The notes under the pieces: model-generated
Databases searched by the model: none
What the model saw: only the letters and a program-made list of their open reading frames with translations
Told to the model about the DNA's origin: nothing
Origin: Flavobacteriales bacterium
Lineage (GTDB): Bacteria > Bacteroidota > Bacteroidia > Flavobacteriales_F > PHOS-HE28
Length of the DNA stretch: 64,000 bases
NCBI GenBank assembly: GCA_016700415.1
Contig: CP065018.1
Location: 496,001 to 560,000, forward strand
Reading direction: 5' to 3'
Part shown: positions 37,961 to 45,552 of the stretch, piece after piece
Numbering within the stretch: position 1 is the stretch's first letter
Layout of the letters: every line of letters begins with the position of its first letter
Made by a program: the position numbers and the translations under genes

Positions 37961-40135
37961 TCACTTCGCCTTGGCGGCCGCCCGATACTCCGGAGTCACC
38001 CCGATGTTGTTGAAGAAGAACGCCCACTTGTCGGCCTCCTCCTGGATGATCTTGCTGGTGGGCTTGCCCGCGCCGTGGCCGGCATTGGTGTCCACGCGGA
38101 TCAACACCGGCGCGTTCCCTTCCTGGGCCACTTGTAAAGTGCTGATGAACTTGAAGCTGTGCGCCGGCACCACGCGGTCGTCATGGTCGGCGGTGAACAC
38201 CAGCGTGGCCGGGTAGTTGGCCGGCTTGATGTTGTGCAGCGGTGAATAGGCGTGGAGGTATTGGAACTCCTCCTTGCTGTTGTCGGCATCGCCGAACTCC
38301 GGCACCCAGCCGAAGCCTGCGGTGAACTTCTGGTAGCGCAGCATGTCCATTACGCCGACATGCGGGAACGCCACCGCGCACAGGTCCGGGCGCTGGGTCA
38401 TCACGGCCCCTACGAGCAGGCCGCCGTTGCTGCCGCCCTCGATGGCCAAGTGGTCCTTGTCCGTCCACTTCTGCGCGATCAGGTATTCCGCCGCCGCGAT
38501 GAAGTCGTCGAACACGTTCTGTTTCTTCTCCTTCATGCCGGCCTTGTGCCAGGCCTCGCCGTACTCACCGCCGCCCCGCAGGTTGGCCAACGCGAACACG
38601 CCACCTTGCTCCAGCAGGATCATCCGGCTGGTGCTGAAGCTCGGCGAAAGGCTGATATTGAACCCGCCGTAGGCATAGAGCAGCGCCGGGTTCTTGCCGC
38701 TCTTCTCCACGCCCTTCTTGTGGACGATGAACATCGGGACCTTCGTGCCGTCCTTGCTGGTATAGAAGTCCTGCTCGGTCTCGTATTCGTCGGGGTTGAA
38801 CTTCAGCTCAGGACGGTAGTACAGCTCGCTCTTTCCGGTGGCGTAGTCGTACTTGAAGATGCTGCCCGGGTCGGTGAAGGAGGTGAAGCTGTAAAAGGAA
38901 TACGTGTCCTCGCGCTTTCCGCCGAAGCCGCCCGCGCTGCCTAAGCCGGGGAGTTTCACTTCCTGCTCGCCGCTGCCGTCCGCGGCGTAGCGATAGATGC
39001 GCGTGGTAGCGTCCTTCAGGTAGCTGGCGAACAGCTTGCCGCCACCCGTGTTCACGCCTTCCAGCAGGTCATCTTTTTGTGGGATCACGTCCTTCCAGTT
39101 CTCCTTCGCCGGGTTGGCCGGGTCAACGGCCACCAAGCGGTACTTAGGGGCGTCCACGTCGGTGGTGGCCAAAAGTTTGCCGCTTTTCGGCTCATACGCG
39201 ATGATGCTGGTCTTTTGCTCGAAACCCTGTTGGAGCGGTGTCCATTGCGTGGCAGGCGTGGGGATCACGCCTTTGCGAAGGTCGAAGAAGTACTGCTCGA
39301 AACCGTCCGTGCCGGTGGCGATGTACAGTGTGGCGAATTCCTCGCCCTCGGTGGTGTTAACACCCACATAGAGATTCGGCTCGTCGTCGTTCTTCCACAC
39401 CAATGCGTCCTTGGCTTGCGGGTCGCCCAGCTTGTGGTAGTACACTTTCTGGTATTGGCTGGCCGCGCTCAGCTCCGTGCCTTTCTTCGGCTCGGGGAAG
39501 CGGCTGTAGAAAAAGCCGTCCTTGTACCACGCCACGCCGCTGAACTTCGCCCAGTACAGGGTGTCCGCCATCGGCGTCATTGTCTTCAGGTCCCACAGGG
39601 TGATGTCCTGCCAGTCGCTACCGGCTTTCTGCACGCTCACCGCCATGTAGCGGTCGTCCTTGCTGGCACCCATCAGACCGATGCTCGTGGTGCCCGCAGG
39701 GTCCACCGCGTTCGGGTCGATGAAGACCTTGTCCTCCCCGTCCAGGCCGGTGCGTACGTGGATCACGCCCTGGTTCTGCAGGCCGCTGTTCTTGGTGCTG
39801 AAAAAGAGGTTGCCCACTTTCCACGGCGCACCCTCCTTCGGAAAGTTCAAGATGTCCTCATACCTCTTGGCTATCGCGTCCCGGAAGGGGATGTCCGCCA
39901 GATAGGCCTGCGTCACCGTGTTCTCGCGCTTCACCCAGTCGGCCGTCTCGGCGCTGGTGTCGTTCTCCAACCAGCGGTAGGGGTCGGCCACCTGCGTGCC
40001 GAAAAAGTCGTCCACCACGGTGGTGTCCTTGCGGGTTTCCGGGTAGGCGATCTTCTGCATGGGCTTTTTGGCGGGTTCGGAGGAAGTGCCGCAGGATGCG
40101 AGCAGCAGGACGGCGATGGGCAGTGTTTTGTGCAT
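37961..40135 (-). CDS. Prolyl oligopeptidase family serine peptidase, lipoprotein
   Basis: S9A enzymes cut short peptides after proline. The 724-aa product starts at ATG 40135 with a lipoprotein signal (TLPIAVLLLASC), which implies action at the envelope. The N-terminal part is a seven-bladed propeller (DPYRWLEN marks the usual entry). The C-terminal alpha/beta-hydrolase domain carries S569 in GGSNGG, Asp in ADHDDRVVPAHSF and His in NAGHGAGKP. Length matches the family plus signal. The frame extends 23 codons further upstream without a signal, so that start is rejected. It may work with the M4 protease on environmental peptides. Confidence 0.95.
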   Translation of the reverse strand: MHKTLPIAVLLLASCGTSSEPAKKPMQKIAYPETRKDTTVVDDFFGTQVADPYRWLENDTSAETADWVKRENTVTQAYLADIPFRDAIAKRYEDILNFPKEGAPWKVGNLFFSTKNSGLQNQGVIHVRTGLDGEDKVFIDPNAVDPAGTTSIGLMGASKDDRYMAVSVQKAGSDWQDITLWDLKTMTPMADTLYWAKFSGVAWYKDGFFYSRFPEPKKGTELSAASQYQKVYYHKLGDPQAKDALVWKNDDEPNLYVGVNTTEGEEFATLYIATGTDGFEQYFFDLRKGVIPTPATQWTPLQQGFEQKTSIIAYEPKSGKLLATTDVDAPKYRLVAVDPANPAKENWKDVIPQKDDLLEGVNTGGGKLFASYLKDATTRIYRYAADGSGEQEVKLPGLGSAGGFGGKREDTYSFYSFTSFTDPGSIFKYDYATGKSELYYRPELKFNPDEYETEQDFYTSKDGTKVPMFIVHKKGVEKSGKNPALLYAYGGFNISLSPSFSTSRMILLEQGGVFALANLRGGGEYGEAWHKAGMKEKKQNVFDDFIAAAEYLIAQKWTDKDHLAIEGGSNGGLLVGAVMTQRPDLCAVAFPHVGVMDMLRYQKFTAGFGWVPEFGDADNSKEEFQYLHAYSPLHNIKPANYPATLVFTADHDDRVVPAHSFKFISTLQVAQEGNAPVLIRVDTNAGHGAGKPTSKIIQEEADKWAFFFNNIGVTPEYRAAAKAK

Positions 40136-40738
40136 GGGGTGGGAAATGGAAGGGGCCAAAAGTAGTCTTCTGCTCCAGCGGCTCAACGCGGCCGGATGGG
40201 GCAACGCAAAAGGAAACGGAAGTTCAAGGGAACATGCACTAAGCGCTGAGCATCATTTGACTGAACGAAAAATATCCGACCGTGGGGCAGCGCTGATAAG
40301 AGCGTGAAGCGTCTTATCGAAAGGACCCTGGATCAAGCGCCTTTCGGACCATGATCATCTCCTATTTGACAAGCGGCGTGCAAGCGTCTTGGCTGTGGCG
40401 GCAAGCACCTGCCGGTATGTACATTAGGTGTTCGGATCTTATCGTGTGAAGTCCGAAGACTTGCGGCAGCGGTGGGCTCCCTTTCTCCGTTGCTCGAACT
40501 GGTCGCCGGACCACCCCGCGCCGTCGCCGACTCGGCCTTCGTAGCCACTTCGGCGAAGTAGGCACCGGCTATGGCTAAATACGACCGCCCTCTCCTTTTA
40601 AGGAAGGAGGGGAGACGACTCACTGATACGGATCGTTTGAAAGACGATAGGTTTTCCCTCCTTGAAGGAAGGAGGGGAGACAGTACTGTTGCCGTGGATC
40701 TTCTCGTGCTTGCATCCTCCGGTTATCTTCGCCGCGCT
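40136..40738. other. 603-bp intergenic region between divergent genes, with a repeated hairpin
   Basis: No convincing gene is visible on either strand. The region holds the promoters of the prolyl oligopeptidase gene and of pyrR, which point outward. The right end carries two copies of AAGGAAGGAGGGGAGAC (listed separately). The centre (about 40380-40570) is GC-rich without clear reading frames. Confidence 0.6.
40588..40681. repeat. Two copies of a palindromic AAGGAAGGAGGGGAGAC element
   Basis: The 17-mer occurs at 40600-40616 and 40665-40681, 65 bases apart. Each copy forms a hairpin with the sequence before it: CTCCTT-TTAAGG-AAGGAG, and CCCTCCTT-GAAGG-AAGGAGGG. The second ends 57 bases before the pyrR start. 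This may be a dispersed palindromic repeat or a leader structure. Confidence 0.8.
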
Positions 40739-41284
40739 ATGCAGGCGCTCACCATTCTGGAGTCCACCGCCTTTGACCTGACGGTGCAGCGCCTTTGCCA
40801 TCAATTGATCGAGGACCGCGGGCACTTGGGCGATACGGCGTTGATCGGCCTGCAGCCCCGCGGGGTGTTCTTCGCGCGGCGCCTGCGGAACGAACTGCTC
40901 CGCATCACTGGTGAGAAGGAGATCACTTACGGAGAACTGGACATCACCTTCCACCGCGATGATTTCCGTGAACGCGCCGTTACGGCGATCCCCGGCACCA
41001 CGGAGCTGGACTTCAGCTTGGACGGCCGCCGTGTAGTGCTGATCGACGATGTGCTCTACACGGGCCGTACCATCCGTGCCGGCCTGGACGCCATGCTCGC
41101 CTTCGGCCGTCCGCGCTCGGTGGAACTGATGGTCTTCATCGATCGCCGCTTCAGCCGGGAATTGCCCATCCAACCGGATTTCACGGGCCGTTCCGTGGAC
41201 AGCATCGATGGGCAACACGTCACGGTGGAGTGGAAGGAGAGCGATGGCGTGGACCGTGTTTCCCTGAACCAAGTGGAGCTATGA
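40739..41284 (+). CDS. pyrR: Bifunctional pyr regulator / uracil phosphoribosyltransferase PyrR
   Basis: PyrR senses UMP/PRPP, regulates pyr genes in Gram-positives and has uracil phosphoribosyltransferase activity. The 181-aa protein, started at ATG 40739 (MQALTILESTAFDLTVQRL), has normal length. Key features are GLQPRGVFFARRL, the PRPP-binding loop VVLIDDVLYTGRTIRAGLDA and RPRSVELMVFIDR. The track extends 56 codons further upstream through a repeat-rich intergenic region, so that start is rejected. The stop overlaps the pyrB start (ATGA), so the two are coupled. Whether it regulates RNA here is unknown; Bacteroidota PyrR may only be an enzyme. Confidence 0.95.
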   Translation: MQALTILESTAFDLTVQRLCHQLIEDRGHLGDTALIGLQPRGVFFARRLRNELLRITGEKEITYGELDITFHRDDFRERAVTAIPGTTELDFSLDGRRVVLIDDVLYTGRTIRAGLDAMLAFGRPRSVELMVFIDRRFSRELPIQPDFTGRSVDSIDGQHVTVEWKESDGVDRVSLNQVEL

Positions 41285-42234
41285 GCGACCTGCTGAGCAC
41301 CGGCCACCTCTTAGGGATCGATGACCTGACGGCAGCGGACATCGAGCTGATCTTCCGCACGGCGGACGGCTTCAAGGAGGTGCTCTCGCGGCCGATCAAG
41401 AAGGTGCCTTCGTTGCGCGACATCACCATCGCCAACCTTTTCTTCGAGAACAGCACGCGCACCCGCATCAGCTTCGAGCTGGCGGAAAAGCGCCTCAGCG
41501 CGGACGTGGTGAACTTCAGCAGCAGCAGCAGCAGCACCAAGAAAGGGGAGACCTTGATCGACACGGTGAACAACATCCTGTCCATGAAGGTGGACATGGT
41601 GGTGATGCGCCACCCGGACCCCGGCGCGGCGGTCTTCTTGAGCCGGCATGTGGGCGCGCGCATCGTGAACGCGGGTGACGGCGCGCACGAGCATCCGACG
41701 CAGGCATTGCTGGACGCCTACAGCATCCGCGAAAGACTCGGGAAGGTGAAGGGCGTGAAAGTGGCGATCGTGGGCGACATCCTGCATTCGCGCGTGGCCT
41801 TGAGCAACATCCTCTGCCTGCGGAAGCTGGGCGCGGAAGTGATGCTCTGCGGCCCCACCACCCTGATGCCGCGGTACGCCAAGGAATTAGGCGTGCAGGT
41901 GACCCACGACCTGGATGAGGCCCTGCGCTGGTGCGACGTGGCGAACATGCTGCGGATCCAGCTGGAGCGCCAGGGCAGCGACGGGGTGGCGAACTTCCCG
42001 TCCCTGCGGGAATACGCCATGATGTTCGGTTTGGACCGGAAGCGATACGACGCCATTGGCAAGGAGGTGGTGATCATGCACCCGGGGCCGATCAACCGCG
42101 GTGTGGAGATCACCAGCGAGATGGCGGACAGCGCCAGCAGCATCATTCTGGAACAGGTGGAGAACGGCGTGGCGGTACGGATGGCGGTGCTTTTCCTGCT
42201 GGCGGGCGGGCTGGACCGCGCGGGCCGTTCCTGA
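41281..42234 (+). CDS. pyrB: Aspartate carbamoyltransferase catalytic subunit
   Basis: PyrB joins carbamoyl phosphate and aspartate to give N-carbamoyl-L-aspartate, the first committed step of pyrimidine synthesis. The 317-aa protein carries the carbamoyl-phosphate motif STRTR (residues 58-62), the KKGETLIDT loop, HPTQALLDAYS and the late HPGPINRGVEI segment. A run of six serines (NFSSSSSSTKKG), coded by AGC repeats, replaces the usual mixed Ser/Thr stretch. No pyrI regulatory subunit gene follows, but it could lie elsewhere. The gene overlaps pyrR by 4 bases and is closed by a terminator. Confidence 0.97.
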   Translation: MSDLLSTGHLLGIDDLTAADIELIFRTADGFKEVLSRPIKKVPSLRDITIANLFFENSTRTRISFELAEKRLSADVVNFSSSSSSTKKGETLIDTVNNILSMKVDMVVMRHPDPGAAVFLSRHVGARIVNAGDGAHEHPTQALLDAYSIRERLGKVKGVKVAIVGDILHSRVALSNILCLRKLGAEVMLCGPTTLMPRYAKELGVQVTHDLDEALRWCDVANMLRIQLERQGSDGVANFPSLREYAMMFGLDRKRYDAIGKEVVIMHPGPINRGVEITSEMADSASSIILEQVENGVAVRMAVLFLLAGGLDRAGRS

Positions 42235-42266
42235 TCCGGCCGGAAGGGATCCCCGGACGCTTTTTT
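42235..42266 (+). terminator. Putative Rho-independent terminator of pyrRB
   Basis: TCCGG (42235-42239) can pair with CCGGA (42253-42257), with further GC pairing inside, and CGCTTTTTT follows. It begins right after the pyrB stop. The stem is short, so confidence is moderate. Confidence 0.5.
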
Positions 42267-42381
42267 GTTGTCCTCGGCCTCTTTGGTCCGGAGGAGAAGC
42301 CGCTCCTGACTTGGCAGTATGAACGTTGGGCTGTCCATTGATTATTCAGGGGTACTGCACATTTCCATTGCCATGGCTGAT

Positions 42382-42389
42382 TATCTTTG
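42382..42389 (+). promoter_or_regulatory. Putative -7 promoter box (TATCTTTG)
   Basis: TATCTTTG matches TAnnTTTG exactly, 28 bases before the ATG of the STAS gene. TTTC at 42362-42365 is a possible upstream element, though the spacing is short. Confidence 0.5.
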
Positions 42390-42417
42390 ACCGCAACGCT
42401 TGCAAAAGGCAACGCAC

Positions 42418-42792
42418 ATGAACTTCACCATAGCCAACAAGGACAAGTACACGCTGGTCTCCACCAATGTGGACAAGCTCGATACCACTTGCGCGCCGGA
42501 GCTCAAGAGCGAACTGGTCTATTTGAACAAGACCAATGTGCGCAACATCATCATCGACATGGGCAAAACGCGCTATTGCGACAGCTCCGGACTGAGCGCC
42601 CTGTTGGTGGCCAACCGGCTGTGCAAGGGTGTCAATGGTTCCTTGGTGATCTGCGCGTTGCAGGAGCCGGTGATGAAGCTGGTGCAGATCAGCCAGTTGG
42701 AAAGCGTGCTGTCCATCACCCCGACGGTGGAGGAAGCCGTGGACCTGCTGTACATGGAAGAGATCGAAAAAGACGTCAAAAAAGAAGACTGA
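42418..42792 (+). CDS. STAS-domain protein (anti-sigma-factor-antagonist type)
   Basis: The 124-aa cytosolic protein is a single STAS domain. It has VDKLDTTCAPELKSELVYL near residues 19-40 and the key segment IIDMGKTRYCDSSGLSALLV (about 45-68), in which the Ser of DSSG is the site phosphorylated in SpoIIAA-type antagonists. Such proteins switch partner anti-sigma kinases on and off; no kinase or phosphatase gene is adjacent here. A leftward TTG start at 42400 is rejected in favour of ATG 42418. The stop is 4 bases before the next T9SS gene. A Glu/Lys/Asp-rich tail (EIEKDVKKED) closes the protein. Confidence 0.9.
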   Translation: MNFTIANKDKYTLVSTNVDKLDTTCAPELKSELVYLNKTNVRNIIIDMGKTRYCDSSGLSALLVANRLCKGVNGSLVICALQEPVMKLVQISQLESVLSITPTVEEAVDLLYMEEIEKDVKKED

Positions 42793-42796
42793 AAAC

Positions 42797-43555
42797 ATGA
42801 TGAGAACCCTACTCTTAGCCACCCTCGCAGCGGCCTCTTTGAACTCCTTCGCCCAGTGCATCCCGAACGCCCTTTACACGGACAGCGTGTACGGCGTATG
42901 GCCGGACACCACAGCGGATTTCGCCCCCGGTATGATAGGCGTGTTCTATAGCGATACGCTCAACTTGCTGGTGCCTTCGGATGCCGGACTGATCGACCCG
43001 CTCTTTTCCGGGTTCACCGTGGATTCGGTGCGCTTGGACCAGCTGTCCGGACTTCCCCCCGGGGTCACCGTAGGCTGTAACTCACAGACCGGTGCGGCCT
43101 GCACCTACCTGTCCAGCCAAGTGGGCTGCGGCCTGTTGGAAGGAACACCGACACAAGTGGGGACCTTCCCGATCAGCATCGAAGTCACCGCATACCTCGT
43201 GTTGTTCGGCAGCACCCAGGGCATCCCCCAGACCTTCGACGGCTATTCCATCACCATCGGGGACAACACCACGGGTGTGGAGAATGCGGCACCTGCGAAA
43301 CTGGGCCGGGTGCAGAACGTGCCCAATCCTTTCGCGGACCGCACCGTGATCGAGTTCGGCCTCACCAAGGCCGCCACGGCGAAGATCAAGGTGTTCAACC
43401 TCGTGGGCGGGGAGCTCTGGAACAGGACCGTGCAAGCGAAAGCCGGTACCAACCGCGTGCCCTTCGAGGTGAACGACCTGGAGAGCGGCATCTACATCTA
43501 CCATGTGGAAGCGGCCGGCGCCACCTACACGGGCCGAATGATGGTGAACCGTTGA
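42797..43555 (+). CDS. T9SS type A sorting domain secreted protein
   Basis: The 252-aa protein has a signal peptide (MRTLLLATLAAASLNSFAQC). Its central part has Ig-like strands, including LSGLPPGVTVGCNSQTGAAC followed by GTPTQVGTFPISIEV, the style of putative-Ig domains. Several Cys residues may form disulfides. The last ~80 residues (VQNVPNPFADRTVIEFGL ... GIYIYHV ... GRMMVNR) form a T9SS sorting domain. It lies 4 bases after the STAS gene, and a terminator follows, so the two make a short operon. The function is unknown; binding of an extracellular ligand is plausible. Confidence 0.87.
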   Translation: MMRTLLLATLAAASLNSFAQCIPNALYTDSVYGVWPDTTADFAPGMIGVFYSDTLNLLVPSDAGLIDPLFSGFTVDSVRLDQLSGLPPGVTVGCNSQTGAACTYLSSQVGCGLLEGTPTQVGTFPISIEVTAYLVLFGSTQGIPQTFDGYSITIGDNTTGVENAAPAKLGRVQNVPNPFADRTVIEFGLTKAATAKIKVFNLVGGELWNRTVQAKAGTNRVPFEVNDLESGIYIYHVEAAGATYTGRMMVNR

Positions 43556-43577
43556 GATGCGCCTGTCCCTCTTACGA

Positions 43578-43605
43578 AAAGCCCCCGGTGATCCGGGGGC
43601 TTTTT
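43578..43605 (+). terminator. Rho-independent terminator
   Basis: AAAGCCCCCGG-TGAT-CCGGGGGCTTTTT is a perfect stem followed by a T-run, 23 bases after the 42797 gene and 14 before rnz. Confidence 0.92.
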
Positions 43606-43618
43606 ACTTTTCCCCGCC

Positions 43619-44545
43619 ATGCGTTTCGCGGTGACCACGTTGGGGACCGGGGCGGCGCTGCCCGCACGCGGGCGGTATCCCTCCGCGCAATTGCTCAACG
43701 TGCGTGAACGGCTGTTCCTGATCGACTGCGGCGAGGGAACACAAGAGCGCCTGCGCATGGCCCAAGTGAACATGGGCCGTATCGCCCGGATCTTTATCAG
43801 CCACATGCATGGCGACCATTACCTAGGCCTGATGGGCCTCATCAGCAGCATGCACCTGCTGGGCCGCACCATGGCCTTGAACATACACGGGCCTCTGGAA
43901 CTGCGGGAAGTGATCGAACTCCAATTACGGATCTCCAAGACCTACCTGCGCTTCCCCTTGCGTTTCCATGCGGTGGCCCATCGCAGCGGGCAGCCCGTGT
44001 ACAGCGACGAGCGCGTGGAGGTGACCGAACTGGCGCTGCTGCACCGGATAGAATGCACGGGCTACTTGTTCCGTGAAACACTGCGCATGCGCCACCTGAG
44101 GAAGGAGACCGTGGAGCTGATCCCGCACTATGCACGGAAAGCGGTGAAGATGGGCGAGGACCTGCGGCTCCCCGACGGCCGCGTGATCCCCAACGCCGAA
44201 CTGACGGAGCCGCCCTCGCCGCCGCGCAGCTACGCCTATTGCTCGGACACAGCCTATGCGCCTGAGCTGGTCCCAGAACTGGAAGGCGTGGACCTGCTGT
44301 ACCACGAGGCCACCTTCACCGAGGACATGGCCGCACGGGCCAAGGAGACCATGCACAGCACCGCCCGCCAAGCCGCCACCATGGCCCGCGACGCCCATGT
44401 GGGGCAGTTGCTGCTGGGGCATTTCAGCTCGCGGTACAAGGACACGGGCCGGTTGCTTACCGAAGCCGTGGAGATCTTTCCGAATACGCTCCCGGCTCAG
44501 GAAGGACGCACCTATGAGGTAGGCCTTCCCGGTGTGCAAGGCTGA
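43619..44545 (+). CDS. rnz: Ribonuclease Z
   Basis: RNase Z cuts the 3' trailer of tRNA precursors that lack an encoded CCA, which fits the tRNA-Arg gene here. The 308-aa protein is a metallo-beta-lactamase fold with the signature H62-M-H64-G-D66-H67 (SHMHGDHYLG), a DCGEGTQ segment, YCSDTAY, a later His in YHEATF, and a final LLLGHFSSRYKD motif. Length fits the short (bacterial) form. ATG 43619 follows a terminator, so the gene has its own promoter. Confidence 0.96.
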   Translation: MRFAVTTLGTGAALPARGRYPSAQLLNVRERLFLIDCGEGTQERLRMAQVNMGRIARIFISHMHGDHYLGLMGLISSMHLLGRTMALNIHGPLELREVIELQLRISKTYLRFPLRFHAVAHRSGQPVYSDERVEVTELALLHRIECTGYLFRETLRMRHLRKETVELIPHYARKAVKMGEDLRLPDGRVIPNAELTEPPSPPRSYAYCSDTAYAPELVPELEGVDLLYHEATFTEDMAARAKETMHSTARQAATMARDAHVGQLLLGHFSSRYKDTGRLLTEAVEIFPNTLPAQEGRTYEVGLPGVQG

Positions 44546-44562
44546 TCGCAGGCGAGCGGGCG

Positions 44563-44691
44563 AACCTCCGGCAGAAGCGGGGCGTGAACAATACGGCGGC
44601 CTTGGTCCTTTATGCAGTGAAGAACGGGCTGTTCAGCCCGAACAAGTTTTTTCAACTCCTAAGAACTGGCGCGGTAAGTTGGCTGCCATAA
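44563..44691 (+). pseudogene. Relic of a LuxR-type response regulator C-terminus
   Basis: Right after rnz, one frame reads NLRQKRGVNNTAALVLYAVK then NGLFSPN and ends in TAA at 44689-44691. This matches the closing helix of FixJ/NarL-type response regulators (..NLxxKLGVxNTAxLVxYAxxNGL). There is no start codon, receiver domain or remaining HTH upstream, since rnz occupies the preceding sequence. It is therefore the stub of a lost gene. The family call rests on about 25 residues and is moderate in confidence. Confidence 0.55.
44625..44652 (+). terminator. Possible terminator after rnz
   Basis: CGGGCTG-TT-CAGCCCG forms a compact stem and is followed after six bases by TTTTTT. It falls within the response-regulator relic and may simply be part of it. 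Confidence 0.45.
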
Positions 44692-44700
44692 AGCGGTGAA

Positions 44701-45552
44701 ATGATCCTCTTGATCGGCGATATCGGTGGTACAAGTTCGCGTTGGGCGCTGCTTTCCAGCCCCGATGACGAAACCCGTACGATCGATCTTCCAGGGTTCA
44801 ACCCGGTGACCGGTGACCCGGTCGCCATGCAAGCGGCATTGCGCCAATCGGGCATTGGAGGTGAAGCGGAGAACGGCCCGTTGAAGGTCATCGCCTATGG
44901 TGCCGGTTGCGGTGCGAAAGCGCGGGCGGACCTCTTGCGGACGGCCTTGGCGGAGGTGTGGCCGCATGCGCACATCCAAGTGGAAACCGATCTGCTGGGC
45001 GCGGCCCGCGGGCTGTACGGAAGCGATGCGGGTCTGGTCCTCATTCTGGGCACGGGCATGAACGTCGGTTACTACGACGGCAGTGCACTGCACATGCCCA
45101 TGCCGTCGCTGGGTTACATCTTGGGCGATGAAGGAAGCGGGGCGGACATCGGCAAGCACCTGCTCCGCGACGCGCTCTACGGCGTGCTCCCGGAGCCGCT
45201 GAAGGACCGCTTGTTCCCGGACGGACTTGATCTGGCCTCGGTACTGGGGTCGACGTACCGTTCTTCAGGGCCTCAGGCTTACTTGGCCTCCTTCACGGCT
45301 TTGCTGGCGGACCACCTCGAGGAGACCTACGTCCATGACCTGGTCGCGTCCCGCTTCTTTGCGCTCACACGCTTATTGGCGCGCTGCTTTTCCGCACAGG
45401 AACTTCAACAGGTGCGGGCCAGTGGCTCCGTCGCCTTGGGCTTTCGGCAAGTGCTGACCGAGGCCTTGGGCCAACGGCGGATGCACCTTACTGCCGTGGA
45501 GCGCGACCCGCTGCCGGGCTTGGCGGCCTACCACGCGCAGGCCATTCCGTGA
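44701..45552 (+). CDS. N-acetylglucosamine kinase-like protein (BadF/BcrA ATPase family)
   Basis: The 283-aa protein has the ASKHA-fold phosphate-1 loop LIGDIGGTSSRWAL near the N-terminus and the phosphate-2/adenosine segments LILGTGMNVGYYDGS and LGYILGDEGSGADIGKHLL. This is the family of mammalian-type N-acetylglucosamine kinases and BadF-like proteins. Phosphorylation of GlcNAc or a similar amino sugar would fit with the NagZ gene in the window, but substrate is inferred. The 3' end overlaps the convergent patatin-like gene by 65 bases. Confidence 0.88.
   Translation: MILLIGDIGGTSSRWALLSSPDDETRTIDLPGFNPVTGDPVAMQAALRQSGIGGEAENGPLKVIAYGAGCGAKARADLLRTALAEVWPHAHIQVETDLLGAARGLYGSDAGLVLILGTGMNVGYYDGSALHMPMPSLGYILGDEGSGADIGKHLLRDALYGVLPEPLKDRLFPDGLDLASVLGSTYRSSGPQAYLASFTALLADHLEETYVHDLVASRFFALTRLLARCFSAQELQQVRASGSVALGFRQVLTEALGQRRMHLTAVERDPLPGLAAYHAQAIP

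Noticed and set aside
39077..40165. 362-codon plus-strand open frame opposite the prolyl oligopeptidase
   Set aside because: Shadow of an enzyme with a full catalytic triad; no family resemblance.
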